Shown: piece after piece, positions 49,631-60,192 of the stretch
Layout: the number at the start of each line of letters is the position of its first letter
Position numbering within the stretch: the first letter of the stretch is position 1
NCBI RefSeq assembly: GCF_002909375.1
Contig: NZ_PPXD01000021.1
Span: 34,184-98,183 of the forward strand
DNA from: Cryobacterium zongtaii
Lineage (GTDB): Bacteria > Actinomycetota > Actinomycetes > Actinomycetales > Microbacteriaceae
Direction of reading: 5' to 3'
Length of the DNA: 64,000 nt
Position numbers and translations under genes: made by a program
The notes under the pieces: model-generated
Database searches by the model: none
What the model was told of the DNA's origin: nothing
What the model saw: the letters and a program-made list of their open reading frames with translations, nothing else

Positions 49631-50047
49631 ATGCCACAGAATTCGGCAGAGGCCCTGACAGCTCAGCGGAAGACGACCTCGCGTCGTCCGGCCGGAACGC
49701 TTTACCGCGGCCGTGAGGGCATGTGGTCCTGGGTCCTGCACCGGATCACCGGGGTGGCGATCTTCTTCTTCCTCCTCGTGCACATCCTCGACACCGCCCT
49801 CGTGCGGGTCAGCCCCGAGGCGTACAACGCCGTGATCAGCCAGTACCAGACCCCCATCATGGGGCTGGGCGAGGCCGGCCTGGTCGCCGCGATCGTGTTC
49901 CACGCCTTCAACGGCCTGCGCATCATCGCCATCGACTTCTGGAACGCGAAGCACCAGCGGGTGCTCTTCTACGTCGTGATCGGGCTCTGGGTGATCACCA
50001 TGATCGCCTTCCTGCCCCGCCACCTGATCAACGTGTTCAGCCACTAG
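49631..50047 (+). CDS. sdhC: Succinate dehydrogenase cytochrome b556 subunit
   Basis: A 138-residue membrane anchor of complex II with three helices. WVLHRITGVAIFFFLLVHIL contains the heme-ligand region (His51) and FHAFNGLRIIAID the second conserved His. AGGGAGGG lies 6 nt before the ATG at 49631, which decides against a TTG at 49625. First gene of sdhCDAB, electron entry from succinate into the quinone pool. Confidence 0.94.
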   Translation: MPQNSAEALTAQRKTTSRRPAGTLYRGREGMWSWVLHRITGVAIFFFLLVHILDTALVRVSPEAYNAVISQYQTPIMGLGEAGLVAAIVFHAFNGLRIIAIDFWNAKHQRVLFYVVIGLWVITMIAFLPRHLINVFSH

Positions 50048-50060
50048 GAGGCGACCGAAA

Positions 50061-50513
50061 ATGACCTCGACAATCGTCGCCCCCCGCAGCCCGTACTCCC
50101 GCAGCCCCCGCAAGAACGGCGTGAACTGGGAGAAGTGGGGCTGGATCTACATGCGCGTCTCCGGCGTCGTGCTGATCGTGCTGATCTTCGGCCACCTCTT
50201 CGTGAACCTGATGGTGGGCGAGGGCGTCAGCGCGCTGAACTTCGCCTTCGTCGCCGGCAAGCTGTCCAACCCGTTCTGGCAGTGGTGGGACGTGGCGATG
50301 CTCTGGCTCGCCCTGATCCACGGCGGCAACGGCATGCGCACCCTCGTGAACGACTACGCCACGACGCGCATCAGCCGCGGCATCCTCAAATCGTCGATCC
50401 TCGCCGCCGTGGTCATCCTGATCGTTCTCGGCACGCTCGTGGTGTTCACCTTCGACGCCTGCCCGGCCGGCCAGCCCGCCGACCTTCTGCCCACTTTCTG
50501 CCAGGCCGTTTAG
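50061..50513 (+). CDS. sdhD: Succinate dehydrogenase hydrophobic anchor subunit
   Basis: A 150-residue, three-helix membrane subunit. [20 protein letters not shown] carries His45, and [17 protein letters not shown] the quinone-site motif common to actinobacterial SdhD. It lies 13 bp after sdhC and 26 bp before sdhA. The C-terminus has two Cys residues (ACPAGQP, TFCQAV) that could pair. Confidence 0.92.
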   Translation: MTSTIVAPRSPYSRSPRKNGVNWEKWGWIYMRVSGVVLIVLIFGHLFVNLMVGEGVSALNFAFVAGKLSNPFWQWWDVAMLWLALIHGGNGMRTLVNDYATTRISRGILKSSILAAVVILIVLGTLVVFTFDACPAGQPADLLPTFCQAV

Positions 50514-50539
50514 GCCCTCGAGGAGCTGCAAAAACTTTC

Positions 50540-52354
50540 ATGACGGATGCACCTGTGACCAACATGCCCGAGTCCACCATCGTCGACGGGGTGCACTACC
50601 ACCAGTTCGACATCGTGATCATCGGGGCTGGAGGGGCGGGCATGCGAGCCGCCATCGAGGCCGGACCGAACGCATCCACCGCCGTGATCTCCAAGCTCTA
50701 CCCCACCCGGTCGCACACCGGCGCAGCGCAGGGCGGCATGGCTGCCGCGCTGGCGAACGTGGAGGAAGACAACTGGGAGTGGCACACATTCGACACCGTC
50801 AAGGGCGGCGACTACCTCGTCGACCAGGACGCCGCGGAGATCCTCGCCAGGGAAGCCATCGACGCCGTCATCGACCTCGAGAACATGGGCCTGCCGTTCA
50901 ACCGCACCCCTGAGGGAAAGATCGACCAGCGCCGCTTCGGCGGTCACACCCGCGACCACGGTAAGAGTCCGGTGCGCCGCGCCTGCTACGCCGCCGACCG
51001 CACCGGCCACATGATCCTGCAGACCCTGTACCAGAACTGCGTCAAACGCGGCATCAACTTCTTCAACGAGTTCTATGTGCTCGACCTGATCATGACCAAC
51101 GTCGACGGCGTCGACCAGCCGTCCGGCGTGGTCGCCTACGACCTGTCCACCGGTGAGCTGCACGTCTTCTCCGGCAAGGCGTTCATCTTCGCCACCGGCG
51201 GTTTCGGCAAGATCTACAAGACGACGTCCAACGCGCACACCCTCACCGGCGACGGTGTGGGCATCATCTGGCGCAAGGGCCTGCCGCTGGAGGACATGGA
51301 GTTCTTCCAGTTCCACCCGACCGGCCTGGCCGGCCTGGGCATCCTGCTCACCGAGGGTGCCCGCGGTGAGGGCGCGATCCTGCGGAACGCCTCCGGCGAG
51401 CGGTTCATGGAGCGCTACGCGCCCACCATCAAGGACCTCGCCCCGCGTGACATCGTGGCCCGCTGCATGGTCAAGGAGGTCGCGGAGGGCCGCGGCGCCG
51501 GGCCCAACAAGGACTACGTGTACCTGGACTGCACCCACCTGGGCGCTGAGGTGCTCGAGACCAAGCTGCCCGACATCACCGAGTTCGCCCGCACCTACCT
51601 CGGCGTGGACCCCGTCACCGAGCCGGTGCCGGTGATGCCCACCGCGCACTACGCCATGGGCGGCATCCCGACCAACGTCAAGGCGGAGGTGCTGCGCGAT
51701 AACACCACCGTCGTGCCCGGCCTCTACGCCGCCGGCGAGTGCGCCTGCGTCTCGGTGCACGGCTCCAACCGGCTCGGCACCAACTCGCTGCTGGACATCA
51801 ACGTGTTCGGCAAGCGCGCCGGCAACAACGCCGTCGAGTACGTCAAGACGGCCGAGTTCGTGCCGCTGCCCGAGGACCCGGCCAAGTTCGTGCGCGAACT
51901 CCTGACCACCATCCGCACCTCCACTGGTACCGAGCGCATCGCCGTGCTCCGCCGGGAGCTGCAGGAGATCATGGACGAGAAGGCGCAGGTGTTCCGCACC
52001 GACGAGTCCCTCCGTGAGGTCACCGAGACCATCCACACCCTGCGCGAGCGCTACAAGAACATCGGCGTGCAGGACAAGGGCCGCCGGTTCAACACCGACC
52101 TGCTCGAGGCCGTTGAGCTGGGCTTCCTGCTCGACCTGGCCGAGGTCGTCGTGTACTCCGCCCGCAACCGCAAGGAGAGCCGCGGCGGCCACATGCGCGA
52201 CGACTACCCCCTGCGCGACGACGTCAACTACCTGCAGCACACCATGGCCTACCTGTCGGGTGACGCCCTGTCCGCGGATGCTGCCGACCACATTTCGCTC
52301 GACTGGAAGCCCGTGACCATTACGCGCTACCAGCCGATGGAGAGGAAGTACTAG
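50540..52354 (+). CDS. sdhA: Succinate dehydrogenase flavoprotein subunit
   Basis: A 604-residue flavoprotein that oxidises succinate to fumarate. FAD loop [17 protein letters not shown] (about 27-43), the covalent-flavin motif [11 protein letters not shown] with His59, [14 protein letters not shown] and the catalytic Arg regions GARGEGAIL and [10 protein letters not shown]. The ATG at 50540 is preceded by AGGAG about 14 nt upstream; an ATG at 50564 is an alternative. Its TAG stop shares a base with the sdhB GTG start. Confidence 0.96.
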   Translation: MTDAPVTNMPESTIVDGVHYHQFDIVIIGAGGAGMRAAIEAGPNASTAVISKLYPTRSHTGAAQGGMAAALANVEEDNWEWHTFDTVKGGDYLVDQDAAEILAREAIDAVIDLENMGLPFNRTPEGKIDQRRFGGHTRDHGKSPVRRACYAADRTGHMILQTLYQNCVKRGINFFNEFYVLDLIMTNVDGVDQPSGVVAYDLSTGELHVFSGKAFIFATGGFGKIYKTTSNAHTLTGDGVGIIWRKGLPLEDMEFFQFHPTGLAGLGILLTEGARGEGAILRNASGERFMERYAPTIKDLAPRDIVARCMVKEVAEGRGAGPNKDYVYLDCTHLGAEVLETKLPDITEFARTYLGVDPVTEPVPVMPTAHYAMGGIPTNVKAEVLRDNTTVVPGLYAAGECACVSVHGSNRLGTNSLLDINVFGKRAGNNAVEYVKTAEFVPLPEDPAKFVRELLTTIRTSTGTERIAVLRRELQEIMDEKAQVFRTDESLREVTETIHTLRERYKNIGVQDKGRRFNTDLLEAVELGFLLDLAEVVVYSARNRKESRGGHMRDDYPLRDDVNYLQHTMAYLSGDALSADAADHISLDWKPVTITRYQPMERKY

Positions 52355-53115
52355 TGAGCACCCCCACCCTCGAATCGCCCCCCGCGGTTCCCGACGAGAT
52401 CGCCTCGTTCACGGTCACCCTGTCGGTGCGACGCTTCAACCCCGAAATCGACGAAGACCCGCACTGGGAGAACTACGACGTCGAAATGTACGCGACGGAC
52501 CGCATCCTGGACGCCCTGCACAAGATCAAGTGGGAACAGGACGGTAGCTTGAGCTTCCGCCGGTCCTGCGCGCACGGCATCTGCGGGTCCGACGCGATGC
52601 GGATCAACGGGCGGAACCGTTTGGCCTGCAAGACCCTGATCAAGGACCTCGACATCACCAAGCCGGTGACGGTGGAGGCCATCAAGGGCCTGCCGCTGGA
52701 GAAGGACCTGATCGTGGACATGGAGCCGTTCTTCGCGTCCTTCCGCGAGGTGCAGCCGTTCCTGATGGCACAGAACACGCCCAAGGACGGCAAGGAGCGC
52801 ATCCAGACCGTCGCTCAGCGTGAACGCTTCGACGACACCACCAAGTGCATCCTCTGTGCCGCGTGCACGTCGAGCTGCCCGGTGTTCTGGACCGACGGAC
52901 AGTACTTCGGGCCCGCCGCGATCGTGAACGCACACAGGTTCATCTTCGACTCCCGCGACGAGAATGCCGCCGTGCGCCTGGACATCCTCAACGACAGGGA
53001 AGGCGTCTGGCGTTGCCGCACGACCTTCAACTGCACCGAGGCCTGCCCGCGCGGAATCCAGGTGACTCAGGCCATCGCCGAGGTCAAACAGGCCATCATG
53101 CGTGGCAAGCCGTAA
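52354..53115 (+). CDS. sdhB: Succinate dehydrogenase iron-sulfur subunit
   Basis: A 253-residue protein carrying three iron-sulfur clusters. The N-terminal ferredoxin fold has RRSCAHGICGSDA and RLACKTL for the 2Fe-2S cluster; KCILCAACTSSCP and NCTEACPRGI hold the 4Fe-4S and 3Fe-4S clusters. GTG start at 52354 overlaps the sdhA stop by 1 nt. Completes complex II. Confidence 0.96.
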   Translation: MSTPTLESPPAVPDEIASFTVTLSVRRFNPEIDEDPHWENYDVEMYATDRILDALHKIKWEQDGSLSFRRSCAHGICGSDAMRINGRNRLACKTLIKDLDITKPVTVEAIKGLPLEKDLIVDMEPFFASFREVQPFLMAQNTPKDGKERIQTVAQRERFDDTTKCILCAACTSSCPVFWTDGQYFGPAAIVNAHRFIFDSRDENAAVRLDILNDREGVWRCRTTFNCTEACPRGIQVTQAIAEVKQAIMRGKP

Positions 53116-53131
53116 CTCTTACGGACTCCTA

Positions 53132-53161
53132 ACGAACGGCGGCCCACGGGCCGCCGTTCGT
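53132..53161 (+). terminator. Terminator of the sdh operon
   Basis: A perfect 14-bp inverted repeat (ACGAACGGCGGCCC and complement) with a 2-nt loop, 16 nt after the sdhB stop. The T-tract is weak (TCGTT). Confidence 0.8.
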
Positions 53162-53194
53162 CGTTAACCGCCCTGGGCGGCTGCGCGCGCTGGC

Positions 53195-53200
53195 TAGGCT
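53195..53200 (+). promoter_or_regulatory. Candidate -10 of the YihY-family gene
   Basis: TAGGCT, 6 nt before the ATG at 53207. The GGAG directly before the ATG is too close for a normal ribosome-binding site, so a leaderless mRNA is likely. Confidence 0.35.
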
Positions 53201-53206
53201 GGAGCG

Positions 53207-54280
53207 ATGAAGATCGGCGACATCGTCACGCGCATCACGAACACCCGCCCCGTTCGAGTGTTCACCCATTTCAACCAGAGCCGCGGGCCGGTGCTGGCCG
53301 CGGGCATGGCCTACCAGGCGATCTTCGCGATCTTCGCCGCCCTGTGGCTGGTCTTCTCCGTCGCCGGGATCTGGTTGGCGAGCAATCCTGCCCTGATGGA
53401 TCAACTGTTCGTGATCATCAACCAGTCGGTTCCCGGGCTGATTGAAGAGGGTGGGGTGATCGACCCCGATACCCTCGGCGACACCGGCGCCCTCACCTGG
53501 GCCAGCGCCATCGCGCTCATCGGCCTGCTCGCGACGACCCTCGGCTGGCTGAACACCACCTCCCAGGCCGTTCGCGGCATCTTCGGGATGGGCCAGGAGA
53601 CCACCTTCTTCGTGCTGGTCAAGCTGCGCGAACTCGGCCTCGGCCTGGCCTTCGGCCTCGCCCTGGTCGTGTCGGCCGTCATCTCGATCATCAGCACGGA
53701 ACTCCTCCGCGGGTTCCTCCGCCTGCTCGGCCAGGGCACCGACTCGTTCTGGTTCGTCGCGTCGAGCCAGGCCGTGGCCCTGCTGATCGTGCTGATCATC
53801 GACACCATCACCCTCGCCGCCCTGTTCAGGGTGCTCTCCAGGGTGCGCATCCCGCTCCGGAACCTGCTGGTCGGCTCGGTGCTCGGCGCCGTGGCGCTGG
53901 GTGTGCTCAAGGTACTCGGCGCCGCCCTGCTCGGCGGCGCGGCCCGGAACCCGCTGCTGGCCGGCTTCGCGCTGATCATCGGTCTGCTGATTTGGTTCAA
54001 CCTCACCTCCACGGTCACCCTGATCTCCGCGGCCTGGATCGCCGTCGGCATGCAGGACGCCGGCATCCCGCCGTCCACGCTGAGCGCCGACGAGGCCAAG
54101 AAGCTGACCGACCAGAAGGAAGCGGAGGCGCTGCGTCTGGCTGCCACCGTGGAGCTGCGGCAGGCCAGGCTGGCGCGGGAGAGCGCATCCTGGTTGCAGC
54201 GACCCGGCAGCAACCGACGGCTGCGGAAGGCCAAGCAGCGGGCCGAAAAATACGGCGTCAGCGAGCCCGCGGAACGGTAA
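53207..54280 (+). CDS. YihY/BrkB family inner membrane protein
   Basis: A 357-residue protein with about six helices. RGPVLAAGMAYQAIFAIFAA near the start and the GxTLGWLNTTSQAVRGIFG segment match the YihY/virulence factor BrkB family. The last roughly 80 residues form a charged, probably helical cytoplasmic tail (DEAKKLTDQKEAEALRLAA). The family is often called RNase BN in error; its function is not established. Confidence 0.88.
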   Translation: MKIGDIVTRITNTRPVRVFTHFNQSRGPVLAAGMAYQAIFAIFAALWLVFSVAGIWLASNPALMDQLFVIINQSVPGLIEEGGVIDPDTLGDTGALTWASAIALIGLLATTLGWLNTTSQAVRGIFGMGQETTFFVLVKLRELGLGLAFGLALVVSAVISIISTELLRGFLRLLGQGTDSFWFVASSQAVALLIVLIIDTITLAALFRVLSRVRIPLRNLLVGSVLGAVALGVLKVLGAALLGGAARNPLLAGFALIIGLLIWFNLTSTVTLISAAWIAVGMQDAGIPPSTLSADEAKKLTDQKEAEALRLAATVELRQARLARESASWLQRPGSNRRLRKAKQRAEKYGVSEPAER

Positions 54281-54309
54281 TCGCCCCGGCCCGGGTCGGC
54301 TGCACTCGG

Positions 54310-54315
54310 TAGAAT
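54310..54315 (+). promoter_or_regulatory. Candidate -10 of xthA
   Basis: TAGAAT, 6 nt before the xthA ATG, leaving no space for a ribosome-binding site. Confidence 0.4.
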
Positions 54316-54321
54316 CGGCGC

Positions 54322-55179
54322 ATGCCGTCTTCTCCCGCATCCGAGACCACCCGCCCCTTGCGCATCGCCAGCATCAACACCAACGGCATCCGTGCCGCGT
54401 TCCGCAAGGGCATGGGCGACTGGCTCGCCACCCGCGACGTCGACATCCTCGCGATCCAGGAGGTGCGCGCCTCGACCGAAGACATCGAGGGTCTGCTCGG
54501 CCCGGACTGGAACATCCTGCACGACCCCGCCACCGCCAAGGGCCGCGCCGGCGTGGCCATCGCCAGCCGAAAGACCGCCTCGATCCACCGGGTCGAACTG
54601 GGCCACCCCGACTTCGACAGCGCCGGCCGCTGGCTCGAGGCCGACTACGAGGTCAACGGCACCATCGTCACCGTGGTGAGCACCTACGTGCACTCCGGCG
54701 AGGTGGACACCCCCAAGCAGGTGGAGAAGTTCACCTTCCTCGACTCCATGCTCACCCGGCTGCCCGAACTGGCCGCGCACAGCGAGAGGGTCGTCGTGCT
54801 CGGCGACCTCAACGTGGGGCACCGCAAGTTCGACATCAAGAACTGGAAGGGCAACGTCAAGCGGGCCGGCTTCCTGCCCGAGGAGCGCGCCTACTTCGAC
54901 CGCATCCTCGGCGCCGAGGACGAGGCCGACTACAACAACGGCGCGGGCCTGGGCTGGGTCGACGTGGGCCGCAAGGCCGCCGGCGAGATGGACGGGCCGT
55001 TCACCTGGTGGTCCTGGCGCGGCCAGGCGTTCGACAACGACACCGGCTGGCGCATCGACTACCAGCTCGCGACGCCCGCGCTGGCGGCATCCGTCGTCAA
55101 CTACACCGTCGACCGGGCGGATGCCTACGACCAGCGCTGGTCCGACCACGCTCCCGTGGTCGTCGACTACGCCATCTGA
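54322..55179 (+). CDS. xthA: Exodeoxyribonuclease III (AP endonuclease family)
   Basis: A 285-residue exonuclease III-type enzyme for base excision repair. [14 protein letters not shown] and [10 protein letters not shown] supply the metal-binding Asn and Glu; [13 protein letters not shown] has the Asp-x-Asn; [12 protein letters not shown] and [12 protein letters not shown] give the C-terminal Asp-His catalytic pair. Length is normal. It lies 52 bp upstream of trpS on the same strand. Confidence 0.94.
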   Translation: MPSSPASETTRPLRIASINTNGIRAAFRKGMGDWLATRDVDILAIQEVRASTEDIEGLLGPDWNILHDPATAKGRAGVAIASRKTASIHRVELGHPDFDSAGRWLEADYEVNGTIVTVVSTYVHSGEVDTPKQVEKFTFLDSMLTRLPELAAHSERVVVLGDLNVGHRKFDIKNWKGNVKRAGFLPEERAYFDRILGAEDEADYNNGAGLGWVDVGRKAAGEMDGPFTWWSWRGQAFDNDTGWRIDYQLATPALAASVVNYTVDRADAYDQRWSDHAPVVVDYAI

Positions 55180-55231
55180 TCCTCTTTTTCGCCGCTCGCG
55201 CGGCCTCATTTTTGACGAAAGACACTCCCTC

Positions 55232-56236
55232 ATGACCAAGACCCGCCTCTACTCCGGCATGCAGCCCTCCGCAGACTCGCTGCAGATCGGCAACTACATC
55301 GGTGCGCTGCTGAACTGGAAGAAACTGCAGCAGACCCACGACGCGTTCTTCTCGATCGTGGACCTGCACGCCATCACCGTGGCGCAGGACCCGGCCAAGC
55401 TGAGGGAGAACACCCGCGCCACGGCCGCGCAGTACATCGCGGCGGGAATCGACCCGTCCGCGTCGACGCTGTACGTGCAGTCGCACGTGGCCGCGCACGC
55501 GCAGCTGGCCTGGGCGCTGAACACCCTCACCGGCTTCGGCGAGGCCAGCCGGATGACCCAGTTCAAGGACAAGTCGATCAAGCAGGGCGCCGACGCCACC
55601 ACGGTGGGCCTGTTCGCCTACCCGGTGCTGATGGCCGCGGACATCCTGCTGTTCCAGACCGAGATCGTGCCGGTGGGTGAGGACCAGCGCCAGCACGTCG
55701 AGCTCACCCGCGACCTGGCCGCCCGGTTCAACTCCCGCTTCGGCGACACCTTCACGGTGCCGACGGCCAGCATCATCCGCGACACCGCGAAGATCTATGA
55801 CCTGCAGAACCCGACCGCGAAGATGTCGAAGTCAGCCGAGTCGCACGCCGGCGTGATCTGGATGCTCGACGAGCCTTCGGTGACGGCCAAGAAGATCATG
55901 CGGGCCGTGACCGACGCCGAGGGCGGTGTGGTCTTCGACCGGGAGAACAAGCCCGGGGTCGCCAACCTGCTCACGATCTACTCCGTGATGGCGGAGCGCT
56001 CCATCCAGTCCCTCGAGGACGAGTACGCGGGTCGCGGTTACGGCGACTTCAAGAAGGGCCTGGCCGAGGTGGTCACCGAGACCTTCGGCACGATCCGCGG
56101 CCGGGTGCTCGAGCTGCTCGACGACCCGGCCGAACTCGACCGGATCCTCGCCGCCAACGCCGACCGGGCTGCCGCCGTGGCCGATGTCACCCTGGCGACC
56201 GCGTTCGACCGGATGGGTTTCCTGGCGCGGCGCTGA
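55232..56236 (+). CDS. trpS: Tryptophanyl-tRNA synthetase
   Basis: A 334-residue class I synthetase charging tRNA-Trp. [19 protein letters not shown] contains the HIGH-like nucleotide site, [13 protein letters not shown] binds tRNA-Trp's enzyme core, and [10 protein letters not shown] is the KMSKS loop. The ATG at 55232 begins the family N-terminus (MTKTRLYSG). The following GNAT gene starts within the stop (TGATG). Confidence 0.96.
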   Translation: MTKTRLYSGMQPSADSLQIGNYIGALLNWKKLQQTHDAFFSIVDLHAITVAQDPAKLRENTRATAAQYIAAGIDPSASTLYVQSHVAAHAQLAWALNTLTGFGEASRMTQFKDKSIKQGADATTVGLFAYPVLMAADILLFQTEIVPVGEDQRQHVELTRDLAARFNSRFGDTFTVPTASIIRDTAKIYDLQNPTAKMSKSAESHAGVIWMLDEPSVTAKKIMRAVTDAEGGVVFDRENKPGVANLLTIYSVMAERSIQSLEDEYAGRGYGDFKKGLAEVVTETFGTIRGRVLELLDDPAELDRILAANADRAAAVADVTLATAFDRMGFLARR

Positions 56237-56829
56237 TGCACCCCGTCGAGCTGTCCTCGCCGTTGCTGCGGCTGGACCAACCGCGCCCGGACGATGCCCA
56301 GCGGGTGTTCGAGTACTGCCAGGACCAGGTGATGCCGCAGTATCTGGCCCGCCTGCCCTGGCCGTACCGGCTCGAGGACGCGACGGGTTTCATCAGCGGG
56401 TACGTGCCGTCGGCCTGGGCGAACGACCAGGAATGCACCTGGGCTGTACGCGGTTCTGCGGCGCCGGAGCTTCTCGGCGTGATCAGCCTGAGCGTGCCGG
56501 CCGGGGATGCGGCGGAGCGTGCCGGTTCGATCGGGTTCTGGTTGGGTGCAGCCCACCGTGGCCGGGGCATGATGGTGGAGGCCCAACGGTTGGTGCTGGA
56601 CTGGGGCTTCAGCACCGGCCTCTGCGACAGCGTGCACTGGGAGTGCGTCGCCGGCAATCTCGCGTCGGCCCGGGCCGCCCGGAAGGCAGGGTTCCGTTAC
56701 ACCGGACAGGGACCCGCCGGAATCGCGTACCGCGACGGGACGCATCCGCCGTCGTGGAAGGGTGCGCTCCGCGCCGCCGACGACCGCACACCGCCCGCGG
56801 GCTGGCCGGCCGAGGTCGTGGGCGCGTGA
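56236..56829 (+). CDS. GNAT family N-acetyltransferase (RimJ/RimL-like)
   Basis: A 197-residue acetyltransferase of the RimJ/RimL type. GSIGFWLGAAHRGRGMMVEA contains the acetyl-CoA pyrophosphate loop (R-G-x-G-like, here HRGRGM), and VHWECVAGNLASARAARKAG has the conserved Asn-x-x-S-x-x-x-x-x-K/G pattern. Overlaps trpS by 1 nt. Substrate unknown (protein N-terminus or small amine). Confidence 0.86.
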   Translation: MHPVELSSPLLRLDQPRPDDAQRVFEYCQDQVMPQYLARLPWPYRLEDATGFISGYVPSAWANDQECTWAVRGSAAPELLGVISLSVPAGDAAERAGSIGFWLGAAHRGRGMMVEAQRLVLDWGFSTGLCDSVHWECVAGNLASARAARKAGFRYTGQGPAGIAYRDGTHPPSWKGALRAADDRTPPAGWPAEVVGA

Positions 56830-56875
56830 CGGGCGCCGTGCCCGCCCTGGGGCGCCTGTGGCCGGTGAGACTGCC

Positions 56876-57622
56876 GTGACAGTGCCCGCCCTGGTGCTGT
56901 TCGACCTGGACGACACCCTGTTCGCGCACCGGGCGGCCGTGGCCGACGGCATCCTCGGGCACATCGCCGCGCAGGGCGGCCGGGGCGCGACCGCCGACCC
57001 GCACGCCGTCGTGGCGCTCTGGAACGCGCTCGAGGAGCAGCACTATCACGCCTACCTCGCCGGCGATCTGGACTTCGCGGGGCAGCGCAGCGCCAGGGCC
57101 CGCGACTTCGCGGCCGCACACGGCGTGACTCTGACCGACGCAGAGGCCGGTGCCTGGTTCGAGGACTATTTCGTGCACTACCGGGCGCACTGGCGGTTGC
57201 ACGAAGACGCACTGCCCTGTCTCGACGAGCTGGCCCGGCGCATGCCCGGCGTGGGCTTCGGCCTGATCACCAACGGGGAGCTCGCCTACCAGAGCGTCAA
57301 GCTGGCCGACACGGGCCTGGACGCGCGGGTGGAGCACGTGGTGGCCTCGGCCGAGTTCGGCCTGAGCAAACCCCGGCCGGAGATCTTCCTGCACGCCTGC
57401 GCCCTGTTCGGCGCCGACCCTGGCGCTTCCGTGTACGTGGGCGACCGGCTGCGCACCGATGCCATCGGCGCCGCCGCCGCTGGGCTGACCGGCGTGTGGC
57501 TGGACCGGGTCGGCACGGCCGGCCCTCGCCCGCCAGAGGACGACCTCGCCGAGGCCCGCCGGCTGGGCGTCATCCGCCTCACCACCCTCGACGCCCTGCC
57601 GCAGCTCCTCGCGCCGCGCTAG
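56876..57622 (+). CDS. HAD-family hydrolase
   Basis: A 248-residue phosphatase of the haloacid dehalogenase superfamily. Motif I is LVLFDLDDTLF (nucleophile Asp10, acid Asp12), motif II GLITNGE, motif III KPRPEIF and motif IV VYVGDRLRTDAIGA. The helical cap lies between residues 15 and 110 (subfamily I). GTG 56876 is preferred; GTG codons at 56858 and 56882 are close alternatives. Substrate unknown. Confidence 0.88.
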   Translation: MTVPALVLFDLDDTLFAHRAAVADGILGHIAAQGGRGATADPHAVVALWNALEEQHYHAYLAGDLDFAGQRSARARDFAAAHGVTLTDAEAGAWFEDYFVHYRAHWRLHEDALPCLDELARRMPGVGFGLITNGELAYQSVKLADTGLDARVEHVVASAEFGLSKPRPEIFLHACALFGADPGASVYVGDRLRTDAIGAAAAGLTGVWLDRVGTAGPRPPEDDLAEARRLGVIRLTTLDALPQLLAPR

Positions 57623-57651
57623 CCGGGGGCGGCGCCGCGATATGCGGGGCA

Positions 57652-57693
57652 GGCGCCGCTATGCGGGTGGCGCGCCACCCGCATAGCGGCGCC
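57652..57693. terminator. Perfect 42-nt palindrome between HAD gene and glpK
   Basis: An uninterrupted palindrome with 21-nt arms centred on CGCG; each arm contains GGCGCCGC and TATGCGGGTGG. Partial copies of the arm flank it (57640-57659 and 57690-57704). It lies between the convergent HAD and glpK stops and could terminate both or form a cruciform. Confidence 0.7.
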
Positions 57694-57734
57694 GCACCCG
57701 CACAGCTCGGAAGAGCGGCGGATGCGGCGGTCGG

Positions 57735-59252
57735 CTAGAGGACGTCTTCGTCGACCCAGTCGAGGGTCTTGGTGACGGCCTTCTTCCAGTTGCGCAGCAG
57801 GCGCTCGCGCTCGGCGTCCTCCATGTCGGGCTCCCAGCGGGCGTCTTCCTGCCAGTTGGCTCGCAGTTCGCCCAGGCCGCTCCAGAAGCCCACGGCCAGG
57901 CCGGCCGCGTACGCGGCGCCGAGCGCGGTGGTCTCGGCCACGACCGGGCGCACCACGGGCACGCCGAGGATGTCGGCCTGGAACTGCAGCAGCAGGTTGT
58001 TGCCGGTGGCGCCGCCGTCGACCTTGAGCTCGGTCAGCGGCACCCCGGAGTCCGCGTTGACCGCGTCGATGACCTCACGGGTCTGGAACGCGATGGCCTC
58101 CAGCGCCGCCCGGGCGATGTGGCCCTTGTTCACGAACCGGGTCAGTCCCACCAGGGCGCCGCGGGCATCCGCGCGCCAGTACGGCGCGAACAGGCCGCTG
58201 AACGCCGGCACGAAGTAGGCGCCGCCGTTGTCGTCCACGGTGGCGGCAAGGGTCTCGATCTCGCTCGCCGAATTGATCAGCCCGAGGTTGTCGCGCAGCC
58301 ACTGGATGAGCGACCCGGTGACGGCGATCGACCCCTCCAGCGCGTAGTGCGGTTCGGCGTCGCCGAGCTTGTAGCCCAGGGTGGTGAGCAGGCCGTTCTT
58401 GGAGTGGATGATGTCGGTGCCGGTGTTGAAGATCAGGAAGTTACCGGTGCCGTAGGTGTTCTTCGCCTCACCCTGGTCGAAGGCGGCCTGGCCGAACGTG
58501 GCGGCCTGCTGGTCACCGAGGATGCCCGCGATGGGCACCTCACGCAGCAGGCTGTGCTCGTTGACGGTGCCGTAGACCTCGCTGGAGGAGCGGATTTCCG
58601 GCATCATCGAGCGCGGAACGCCAAAGGCAGCCAGGATTTCGTCGTCCCATTCGAGGGTCTCGAGGTTCATGAACAGGGTACGGCTGGCGTTGGTGACGTC
58701 GGTGGCGTGCACGCCGCCCTCCAGGCCGCCGGTGAGGTTCCAGAGCACCCAGGAGTCGGTGGTGCCGAACATCAGGTCGCCGCGCTCGGCCTTCTCACGG
58801 GCGCCCTCCACGTTCTCCAGGATCCAGACGATCTTGGTGCCGGAGAAGTAGGTCGCCAGCGGCAGGCCCACGGTGGCCTTGAACCTGTCACCGCCACCAT
58901 CCGCGGCGAGACGGTCGACGATGGGCTGGGTGCGGGTGTCCTGCCAGACGATGGCGTTGTAGACCGGAAGGCCGGTGGTGCGGTCCCAGACCACGGCGGT
59001 CTCGCGCTGGTTGGTGATGCCGACGGCCTCGATGTCGTGCCGGGTGAGGTTGGCCTTGGACAGGGCCTGGCCGATGACCTGGCGGGTGTTGCCCCAGATC
59101 TCCATCGGGTCGTGCTCGACCCAGCCGGCGCGGGGAAAGATCTGTTCGTGCTCGAGCTGGCCGGTGGAGATGATCGAGCCGGCGTGGTCGAAGATGATGG
59201 CGCGGGTGCTCGTGGTGCCCTGGTCGATGGCGAAGATGTACTTGTCACTCAT
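57735..59252 (-). CDS. glpK: Glycerol kinase
   Basis: A 505-residue FGGY-family kinase phosphorylating glycerol to sn-glycerol 3-phosphate. [16 protein letters not shown] (7-22) is the ATP loop, [21 protein letters not shown] and [19 protein letters not shown] the family signatures. AGGAG 7 nt before the ATG fixes the start at 59252. Last gene of glpD-glpF-glpK. Confidence 0.97.
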   Translation of the reverse strand: MSDKYIFAIDQGTTSTRAIIFDHAGSIISTGQLEHEQIFPRAGWVEHDPMEIWGNTRQVIGQALSKANLTRHDIEAVGITNQRETAVVWDRTTGLPVYNAIVWQDTRTQPIVDRLAADGGGDRFKATVGLPLATYFSGTKIVWILENVEGAREKAERGDLMFGTTDSWVLWNLTGGLEGGVHATDVTNASRTLFMNLETLEWDDEILAAFGVPRSMMPEIRSSSEVYGTVNEHSLLREVPIAGILGDQQAATFGQAAFDQGEAKNTYGTGNFLIFNTGTDIIHSKNGLLTTLGYKLGDAEPHYALEGSIAVTGSLIQWLRDNLGLINSASEIETLAATVDDNGGAYFVPAFSGLFAPYWRADARGALVGLTRFVNKGHIARAALEAIAFQTREVIDAVNADSGVPLTELKVDGGATGNNLLLQFQADILGVPVVRPVVAETTALGAAYAAGLAVGFWSGLGELRANWQEDARWEPDMEDAERERLLRNWKKAVTKTLDWVDEDVL

Positions 59253-59325
59253 GTCGGAACTCCTGTGTCGGGACGTGGTTGGAATGGGATGAGGGATGGA
59301 AAGGGTCTGGCGGGATGCCGGAGGA

Positions 59326-60090
59326 TCAGGTGAGGATGGGCAGCAGCACCAGCGAGGCCCAGCCGGCGAGCACTCCGCCGATGACCGGGCCGGCCACGGG
59401 AACCCAGGAGTAGGCCCAGTCGGAGCCGCGCTTGCCCGGGATCGGCAGCAGCGCGTGTGCGATGCGGGGGCCGAGGTCACGGGCCGGGTTGATGGCGTAG
59501 CCGGTCGGCCCGCCCAGCGAGGTGCCGATCACAATCACCAGGAACGCCACCGGCAGGGCACCGAGCGCCGCCATGCCACCGTTTTCGCCCTGGCGTCCGT
59601 CACTGAAGCCGATGATCACCAGCACCAGCACGAAGGTGCCGATGATCTCGGTGACCAGGTTCCAGCCGTACGAACGGATGGCCGGCCCGGTGGCGAACAC
59701 GCCGAGCTTGTTCGCCGGGTCGGGCTCCTGGTCGAAGTGCTGCTTGTACGCCAACCAGACCACGACAGCGCCGAGCACCGCGCCGAGCATCTGGGCGGCG
59801 ATGTACACGAGCACCGACAGCACGTTCACCGGCACACCGGAGCCGAACTCGGTCGCGCCAGAGGCCACCAGGCCCAGCGTCACCGCCGGGTTCAGGTGGG
59901 CGCCGGAGTTGTACGAGACGATCACACCGGCGAAGACCGCGAAGCCCCACCCCAGGGTGACCATGAGGAAGCCGGCGCCGAAGCCCTTGGTCTTCGTGAG
60001 GGCGACGTTGGCGACGACGCCACAGCCGAGGAGCACCAGGAGGGCCGTGCCCACCAGCTCCGAGAGGAATACCACACTGAGATTGTCCAC
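59326..60090 (-). CDS. glpF: Glycerol uptake facilitator (aquaglyceroporin)
   Basis: A 254-residue MIP-family channel with six helices and two half-helices. The two pore motifs are [12 protein letters not shown] and [13 protein letters not shown]; the Asp after the second NPAR is typical of glycerol facilitators rather than pure water channels. GTG at 60090 is preferred, with AAGG 5 nt upstream; a longer start at 60183 adds 31 Arg-rich residues. Brings glycerol to GlpK, 73 bp downstream. Confidence 0.93.
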   Translation of the reverse strand: MDNLSVVFLSELVGTALLVLLGCGVVANVALTKTKGFGAGFLMVTLGWGFAVFAGVIVSYNSGAHLNPAVTLGLVASGATEFGSGVPVNVLSVLVYIAAQMLGAVLGAVVVWLAYKQHFDQEPDPANKLGVFATGPAIRSYGWNLVTEIIGTFVLVLVIIGFSDGRQGENGGMAALGALPVAFLVIVIGTSLGGPTGYAINPARDLGPRIAHALLPIPGKRGSDWAYSWVPVAGPVIGGVLAGWASLVLLPILT

Positions 60091-60152
60091 ATTGACCTTT
60101 CGTGTTCTCAGCGCACGCGGAAGGTTCCGCGCACACCGTCGTGCAGCAAGCG

Positions 60153-60183
60153 GTGAGGAGCGGAGAAGTCCTCCGCAACTCAC
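60153..60183 (-). terminator. Two-step hairpin between glpD and glpF
   Basis: GTGAG-GA-GCGGAG-AAGTC-CTCCGC-AA-CTCAC forms an 11-bp stem with a 2x2 internal loop, 10 nt after the glpD stop. It may be an intercistronic attenuator or RNA-processing hairpin. Confidence 0.5.
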
Positions 60184-60192
60184 CTCGAAAAA

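Noticed and set aside
50510..52291. Minus-strand frame of 593 codons opposite sdhA
   Set aside because: Antisense shadow; composition mirrors sdhA codons.
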